A stretch of DNA of 64,000 bases from Mycobacterium sp. ACS4054 (lineage in GTDB: Bacteria; Actinomycetota; Actinomycetes; Mycobacteriales; Mycobacteriaceae), in the NCBI RefSeq assembly GCF_001667275.1, contig NZ_LZHV01000073.1, positions 1-64,000 of the forward strand. Reading direction: 5' to 3'. The position numbers and the translations under genes are program-made. Below, piece after piece: positions 59,559 to 64,000 of the stretch. The notes beneath the pieces are model-generated. The model did no database searches and was not told where the DNA came from. It was given only the letters and a program-made list of their open reading frames with translations. The stretch's first letter is position 1. Every line of letters starts with the position of its first letter.

Positions 59559-61032
59559 GCCGATCCCGCCGATCGGCACCCAGATCGCGGCGCTGGCCGC
59601 ACTCGCGCCCGACGAACCCGCCGTCACCTGCGACGGGCTGACCCTCACCCGGGCCGAACTCGACGCGTCGACGAACCGGCTGGCGCGCGCCTACGCGGAG
59701 CGGGGCGTCGGGGTCGGCGACTACGTGACGATCGTGCTGCCCAACTCCGTCGAGTGGATCCAGGCGGCGGTGGCGTGCTGGAAGCTGGGGGCGGTGCCCC
59801 AGCCGCTGTCGGCGCGGTTGCCGGACGCGGAGCTGGCCGGCCTGCTCGAGTTGCGGCCGTCCGCCCTGCTGGTGGGCCGCGAAAGCCCCGAAATGCCCAG
59901 CGTCCCAGTGGGTTTCATGCCCGGCCCGGAATACTCCGACGCCGCGCTGCCGGAGGCGGTCTCGCCCGTGTGGAAGGCGATGGGATCCGGCGGCAGCACC
60001 GGCCGTCCGAAGTTGATCGAATCCGCGGGCGACACCCGGATACCGGCAGCCATCGGTTATCCGCTGGGCGCACAAGAGGGCGACACGACCCTGGTGCCGA
60101 TCCCGTTGTCCCACAACACCGGGTTCACCACCGCGACCATCGCGCTGCTGATGCGGCATCACCTCGTCGTGATGAGCCGGTTCGACCCGGGGCAATTCCT
60201 GCGGCTGATCACCGACCATCGCGTCACGTTCCTGACGACGGTGCCGACGATCATGCAGCGGACGCTGCCGGTCTACCATGCCGACCCCGGCTCCTACGAC
60301 CTGTCGTCGATCCGCCGGTTCTGGCACATGGGGGCGCCGTGCCCGCCGGCGGTCAAGCAGGCCTGGATCGACCTGCTGGGGCCCGAGGCCGTCTGGGAAC
60401 TGTACGGCGGCACCGAGTTACAGGCGCTCACCTTCATCTCCGGCGACCAGTGGCTGAGCCACCGCGGCTCGGTCGGCGTGGTGGTCGCCGGTGAGATGCG
60501 GGTGCTCGACGACGACGGCAACCCGTGTCCGCCCGGCGTGGTCGGCGAGATCTACATGCGGCCCGGTCCGGGCAGCGGGCCCACCTACCGCTACGTCGGC
60601 GCCACCGCCAAGTCCCGCGACGGCTGGGATTCCCTTGGCGATCTAGGCCATTTCGACGCCGACGGCTTCCTATATCTGTCGGACCGCCGGGTGGACATGT
60701 TCACCGTAGGCGGGCGCAACGTCTACCCCGCCGAGATCGAGAACGCGTTGTCCGCGCACCCCGATGTGCTGTCCTGCCTCGTGGTCGGCGTGCCCGACCC
60801 GAACTCCGGCGACCTGGGCCAGGTGCCCTACGCGCTGGTGCACACGGCCGACGGCGCCACGCTGGACGCCGCGGGCGTGCGCGAGTTCCTGCGCGAACGC
60901 ATCGCGGGCTACAAGGTGCCGGCGTTCGTCGAATTCGTCGACGCCCCATTGCGCGACGACGCCGGCAAGGCCCGACGATCGGCGGTGCGCGCCGAGATCA
61001 TGGCGCGCCTGCAGGCCACCGAGCCGGCCTGA
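59551..61032 (+). CDS. Acyl-CoA ligase, ANL superfamily
   Basis: A 493-residue AMP-forming ligase. The phosphate loop is GSGGSTGRPK near residue 152, WELYGGTELQALTFISGDQW lies near residue 285, DGWDSLGDLGHFDADGFLYL near residue 355, followed by RVDMFTVGGRNVYPAEIENA, and a C-terminal Lys in DDAGKARRSAV replaces the common GKxxR/K pattern. The closest impression is the bile-acid/steroid-acid CoA ligase group rather than long-chain FadD. It overlaps php by 8 bp, so lactone opening followed by CoA activation of the acid is plausible. I do not recall it here in H37Rv. Confidence 0.85.
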   Translation: MSEPIPPIGTQIAALAALAPDEPAVTCDGLTLTRAELDASTNRLARAYAERGVGVGDYVTIVLPNSVEWIQAAVACWKLGAVPQPLSARLPDAELAGLLELRPSALLVGRESPEMPSVPVGFMPGPEYSDAALPEAVSPVWKAMGSGGSTGRPKLIESAGDTRIPAAIGYPLGAQEGDTTLVPIPLSHNTGFTTATIALLMRHHLVVMSRFDPGQFLRLITDHRVTFLTTVPTIMQRTLPVYHADPGSYDLSSIRRFWHMGAPCPPAVKQAWIDLLGPEAVWELYGGTELQALTFISGDQWLSHRGSVGVVVAGEMRVLDDDGNPCPPGVVGEIYMRPGPGSGPTYRYVGATAKSRDGWDSLGDLGHFDADGFLYLSDRRVDMFTVGGRNVYPAEIENALSAHPDVLSCLVVGVPDPNSGDLGQVPYALVHTADGATLDAAGVREFLRERIAGYKVPAFVEFVDAPLRDDAGKARRSAVRAEIMARLQATEPA

Positions 61033-61081
61033 CCCCAACGCACCAAGAATCTTCCAAGCCCGCGGCCCCATCATCGGGCCC

Positions 61082-61558
61082 ATGCAGATCGAACCCCTGA
61101 GCACGGAGCTGATCGAACGCTATCTGCAATCGCGTCAGTTGCGGTTCTTCCGCAGCGACGACGGCGAGGAGTTCATGATGCTGCCCAGCTACGAGCGCGG
61201 CAAGCTGCACGTGAACCTGCGGATCAACGGTTTGCGGCGCGACGTCTTCGAGATCTCGGTCAGCCCCGCCGGCTACTACCCCGCCACCGAGCGGCCGCGG
61301 CTGATGGAGCTGGTGAACGACTGGAATCGCGAAACCCATTGGCCCAAGGCGTTTGTGCGCGAGACGGCCCGGCCCAGCCAGGTCAGCGTCGTCGGCGAGA
61401 ACGCCTACCTGCTGTCCGACGGCATCCACGTCGAGGCGCTGGGCGGCCTCATCCGGTCCACCGTCGAGTACGGGGCCGACCTGTTCGAGAAGATCGACCG
61501 GGCCATCTGCCTGCCGTCCGCGGACACGCTGGAAGAGTGGATGGACCGCACCGGCTAG
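61082..61558 (+). CDS. YbjN domain protein
   Basis: A 158-residue protein with a single YbjN fold, related to type III secretion chaperone-like domains: IERYLQSRQLRFFRSDDGEE, FEISVSPAGYYPATERPRLM, ELVNDWNRETHWPKAFVRET and YLLSDGIHVEALGGLIRSTV. The function of YbjN proteins is poorly known. It is 49 bp after the ligase on the same strand. Its TAG shares CTAG with the stop of the convergent acyltransferase. Confidence 0.82.
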   Translation: MQIEPLSTELIERYLQSRQLRFFRSDDGEEFMMLPSYERGKLHVNLRINGLRRDVFEISVSPAGYYPATERPRLMELVNDWNRETHWPKAFVRETARPSQVSVVGENAYLLSDGIHVEALGGLIRSTVEYGADLFEKIDRAICLPSADTLEEWMDRTG

Positions 61559-62736
61559 GGCGCGATCGCGTCCGCCTCGGCGTCCACGGCGCCGCGGCTC
61601 TCGGCCGGCGCCTCGCGTTTTTCCCAGCGCCGCAACGCTTCCCGGCAGGGCGACTCGACCAGGCCGTAGCTGACGGCGGCGATCGCCCACCCGAAGATCA
61701 GGGTCAGCGCCAGCACGGCGGGCATCCGGCCGGTGAACGCGAACGTGCCGAGCACCGGGAACACCATGGCCAGCGCGGCCAGGTGCCACACGAACAGGCC
61801 GTAGGACCACCGCCCCAGCGTCACCATCAGGGTGCTGCCCAGCAGGCGATGCGAAGTGTCGACGCGGTCCAGCACCAGGGGGGCGACGAGCGCGAAGGCC
61901 ACCAGCGAGCCCGCCGCCGTCTTGACCGCGAACTGCGTTGCGGTGCCGGGGATCAGGCCCTCCGGTCCGGCCAGCGGGGAGGCCGCCAGCAGGTAGGCGA
62001 GCACGGCGACGACGGCCATCGCGACCCGCCGGCGGGCCCACCGGTGTGGTGGGCCGACCGGGCTGTGCACCCATTCCGCCAGCAGCATGCCGGCGGCGAA
62101 CCAGGAGAAGAACGCGGGCGGCCAGTTGAGCGGGTTGGTGCCCGACCCGGAATGGATGGGCACCCAGCCCCACAACCAGCTCAGCGCCCCCAGCCCGGCG
62201 ATGGCCGGCACCCGCGCACCGACTGGCAGGCGCCGCGCCAGCAACGCCAGGACCGGCAGGGCCAGGTAGAAGCTGACCTCGACGGAAAGGCTCCACATCT
62301 GGGTCAGCCCGCCGGTCAGGGTGAGGGGCACGTAGATCTGGGTGAGGGTCAGGTTGGCCAACCACACCGTCGGGCTGGCGCGATCCGCGTCGGGCAGCAG
62401 CGACAGGATCACCACGACCGCCACCAAGTAGGCCGGCATGATGCGCACCACCCGGGACCGCAAGTAGTGGCCCGTGCGGGGTCGCGCTCCCAAACCCCGT
62501 GCCGCCGCGGCGTGGCCGCGCCACAACAGGAAACCGGACAGCGCGAAGAACACCGCGACCGCGAGGTCGAAGCGGCCGAAGAGCCTCCCGGTGACCCCGC
62601 TGGAGTGCCCGGTCTGGAACGCGACGTGGGTGACCACCACGCCCATCGCCGCGCAGGCGCGCATCCCCTCCACCGCGGGCAGGAAGCTGCGGGTCCCGCC
62701 CGCCCGCTGGCCATCCGTCACCCCCACAGTCTGCAT
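61555..62736 (-). CDS. Acyltransferase 3 family membrane protein (Rv0228-like)
   Basis: A 393-residue polytopic acyltransferase-3 (OafA/NodX type) protein with about 10-11 TM segments. The catalytic His of the family is in MGVVVTHVAFQTGHSS near residue 35, and VAVFFALSGFLLWRGHAAAA follows. It would O-acylate a surface or envelope sugar. It ends in a short cytosolic tail rich in Arg/Glu. It corresponds to Rv0228. Confidence 0.88.
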   Translation of the reverse strand: MQTVGVTDGQRAGGTRSFLPAVEGMRACAAMGVVVTHVAFQTGHSSGVTGRLFGRFDLAVAVFFALSGFLLWRGHAAAARGLGARPRTGHYLRSRVVRIMPAYLVAVVVILSLLPDADRASPTVWLANLTLTQIYVPLTLTGGLTQMWSLSVEVSFYLALPVLALLARRLPVGARVPAIAGLGALSWLWGWVPIHSGSGTNPLNWPPAFFSWFAAGMLLAEWVHSPVGPPHRWARRRVAMAVVAVLAYLLAASPLAGPEGLIPGTATQFAVKTAAGSLVAFALVAPLVLDRVDTSHRLLGSTLMVTLGRWSYGLFVWHLAALAMVFPVLGTFAFTGRMPAVLALTLIFGWAIAAVSYGLVESPCREALRRWEKREAPAESRGAVDAEADAIAP

Positions 62737-62883
62737 CTGATGCGTTTGCGAACGAATGGGTACACCCGAAGCACCCGCGGGGCGACGGCAACCGGTTCGT
62801 AAGCCGGGGCCTTACGTTCGGCTGTTAGGGTCAAACGGGTTTGCGGCTGACGACGCAAGAGAGCACTAGGAGGGCACGGCCAC

Positions 62884-64000
62884 GTGAACCGAGCAGTCAT
62901 GTTGCGGTTCGCCGCATGCGGGATCATCGGACTCGGAGCCGCCCTGCTGATTGCCGCGCTGCTGTTGTCGACGTACACCACCAGCAGGATCACCAAGATC
63001 CCGCTCAACCTCGACACCACGCTGGTCAGCGACGGCACCGGAACCGCCCTCGACTCCGCGTCGCTGTCGACCGATCACGTCGTCGTCAACCAGAACGTGC
63101 CGCTGGTGTCCCAGCAGCAGGTCAGCGTCGAGTCCCCCGCGAACGCCGACGTGGTCACGCTGCAGGTCGGAAGCTCGGTGCGGCGCACCGACAAGCAGAA
63201 GGACAGCGGCCTGCTGCTCGCGATCGTCGACACCGTCACGCTCAACCGCAAGACGGCGCTGGCCGTCTCCGACGACACCCACGCCGGCGGCTCGGTCCAG
63301 AAGCCGCGCGCCTTCAACGACGAGAACCCGCCGACCGCGATGCCGCTGCGGCACGACGGCCTGGCCTACCGGTTCCCGTTCCACACCGAGAAGAAGACGT
63401 ACCCCTACTTCGACCCGATCGCGCAGAAGCCGTTCGACGTCAACTACGACAGCCAAGAGGACGTCAACGGCCTGACGACCTACAAGTTCACCCAGAACAT
63501 CGGCTACAACGCCGACGGCAAGCTGGTGGCCCCGGTGGCGTACCCGTCGCTGCTGGCGGGCAACGAGGACGCCAAGCAGACCACGTCCGCGTCGATGTGG
63601 GGTGTCCAGGGCGGTGACCCGAACGAGCAGATCACCATGACCCGCTACTACGCGGCGCAGCGCACCTTCTGGGTGGACCCCGTGTCGGGCACCATCGTCA
63701 AGCAGACCGAACACGCCAACCACTACTTCGCCCGCGATCCGCTCAAGCCGGAGCTGACGCTGGCCGACTACAAGGTCACCTCCAACCAGGACACCGTCGA
63801 ATCGCAGGTGAACGCCGCCCGCGACGAGCGCGACCGGCTGTCGCTGTGGTCGCGGGTGCTGCCGATCACCTTCACCGCGGTCGGTCTGATCGCCCTGGTC
63901 GGCGGCGGCCTGCTCGCCTCGTTCAGCCTGCGCACCGAGAGCGCGCTGACCGATCCCGGCCTGGACCGCGGGGATCAGGACTTCTTCGGCCGCAGCGGGC
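62884..64000 (+). CDS. DUF3068 membrane protein (Rv0227c-like), 3' end beyond window
   Basis: The 372 visible codons start at a GTG with AGGAGG upstream. One N-terminal TM segment (CGIIGLGAALLIAALLLSTY) is followed by a large extracytoplasmic domain. This contains KKTYPYFDPIAQKPFDVNYD and EDVNGLTTYKFTQNIGYNAD near residues 180-200 and FWVDPVSGTIVKQTEHANHY near residue 265. A second TM (VLPITFTAVGLIALVGGGLL) is near residue 330. This layout defines the DUF3068/PorA-family-like proteins of mycobacteria; the function is not established. H37Rv Rv0227c is about 421 residues, so roughly 50 residues are missing here. Confidence 0.88.
   Translation, partial: MNRAVMLRFAACGIIGLGAALLIAALLLSTYTTSRITKIPLNLDTTLVSDGTGTALDSASLSTDHVVVNQNVPLVSQQQVSVESPANADVVTLQVGSSVRRTDKQKDSGLLLAIVDTVTLNRKTALAVSDDTHAGGSVQKPRAFNDENPPTAMPLRHDGLAYRFPFHTEKKTYPYFDPIAQKPFDVNYDSQEDVNGLTTYKFTQNIGYNADGKLVAPVAYPSLLAGNEDAKQTTSASMWGVQGGDPNEQITMTRYYAAQRTFWVDPVSGTIVKQTEHANHYFARDPLKPELTLADYKVTSNQDTVESQVNAARDERDRLSLWSRVLPITFTAVGLIALVGGGLLASFSLRTESALTDPGLDRGDQDFFGRSG

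Noticed and set aside
1..64000. CRISPR arrays, rRNA genes, transposases or prophage modules
   Set aside because: No spaced direct repeats, rRNA-like sequence or transposase ORFs were seen on either strand.

Overview
The window is a chromosomal segment of a high-GC, slow-growing Mycobacterium, most like the M. avium complex. The evidence is the set of hallmark families (PPE protein, many fadE/fadD genes, AftD arabinosyltransferase, LpqI, FabG4/HtdX, R2lox, Acr2) and a gene order that, from memory, follows M. tuberculosis H37Rv Rv0280 down to Rv0227c in inverted orientation. No database search was run. H37Rv genes I would expect but do not find here include PE_PGRS3/4, cobU-cobQ1-PPE2, the aac acetyltransferase, oplA and vapBC pairs. 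Several genes are present that I do not recall at this place in H37Rv: a PapA/condensation-type acyltransferase pair, a 2OG-Fe(II) oxygenase, a ClC channel, a DUF222/HNH protein, an acetolactate-synthase-like TPP enzyme, an acyl-CoA ligase and a YbjN protein.

Layout. 0-11 kb: PPE protein (C-terminus off the window), DUF2236 oxygenase with a divergent TetR, two coupled acyltransferases, a VOC/membrane protein pair, an alpha/beta hydrolase and the double-domain acyl-CoA dehydrogenase FadE6. 11-20 kb: a Gly/Trp-rich secreted peptide beside an AT-rich island, FadD2, a LigD-type primase-polymerase, the NarU transporter, a TetR, the FecB2 iron/heme-binding lipoprotein and PxpBC. 20-27 kb: a nitrite assimilation block with NarK3, the HemD-winged-helix regulator NnaR, a CbiX/SirB-type chelatase, an orphan TetR C-terminal domain, and NirBD. 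27-33 kb: heat-shock protein Acr2 with an extracytoplasmic-sigma-type promoter, then the Sdh1 succinate dehydrogenase operon.

33-43 kb: a fatty-acid block with FadE5, FadA2, FabG4 and HtdX. Inverted repeats of the form TTAC-N6-GTAA lie upstream of fadE5 and between fadA2 and fabG4. A ClC channel, a TetR and LpqI follow. 43-50 kb: two small membrane proteins related to DUF2613, the very large AftD and a lipase-maturation-factor-like protein. 50-64 kb: DUF222/HNH protein, a secreted protein, a TPP enzyme divergent from GabD1 (a candidate 2-oxoglutarate to succinate bypass), R2lox with a TetR and FadE4, the phosphotriesterase-like lactonase Php with an acyl-CoA ligase and YbjN, a membrane acyltransferase, and a DUF3068 membrane protein cut by the window end.

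The most interesting items are the TPP enzyme/GabD1 pair and a roughly 45-bp dispersed element. The element occurs twice (43.99 kb and 54.97 kb), each time directly after a TAG stop codon, and its base changes preserve a hairpin. I see no rRNA, no intact tRNA, no CRISPR array and no transposase.
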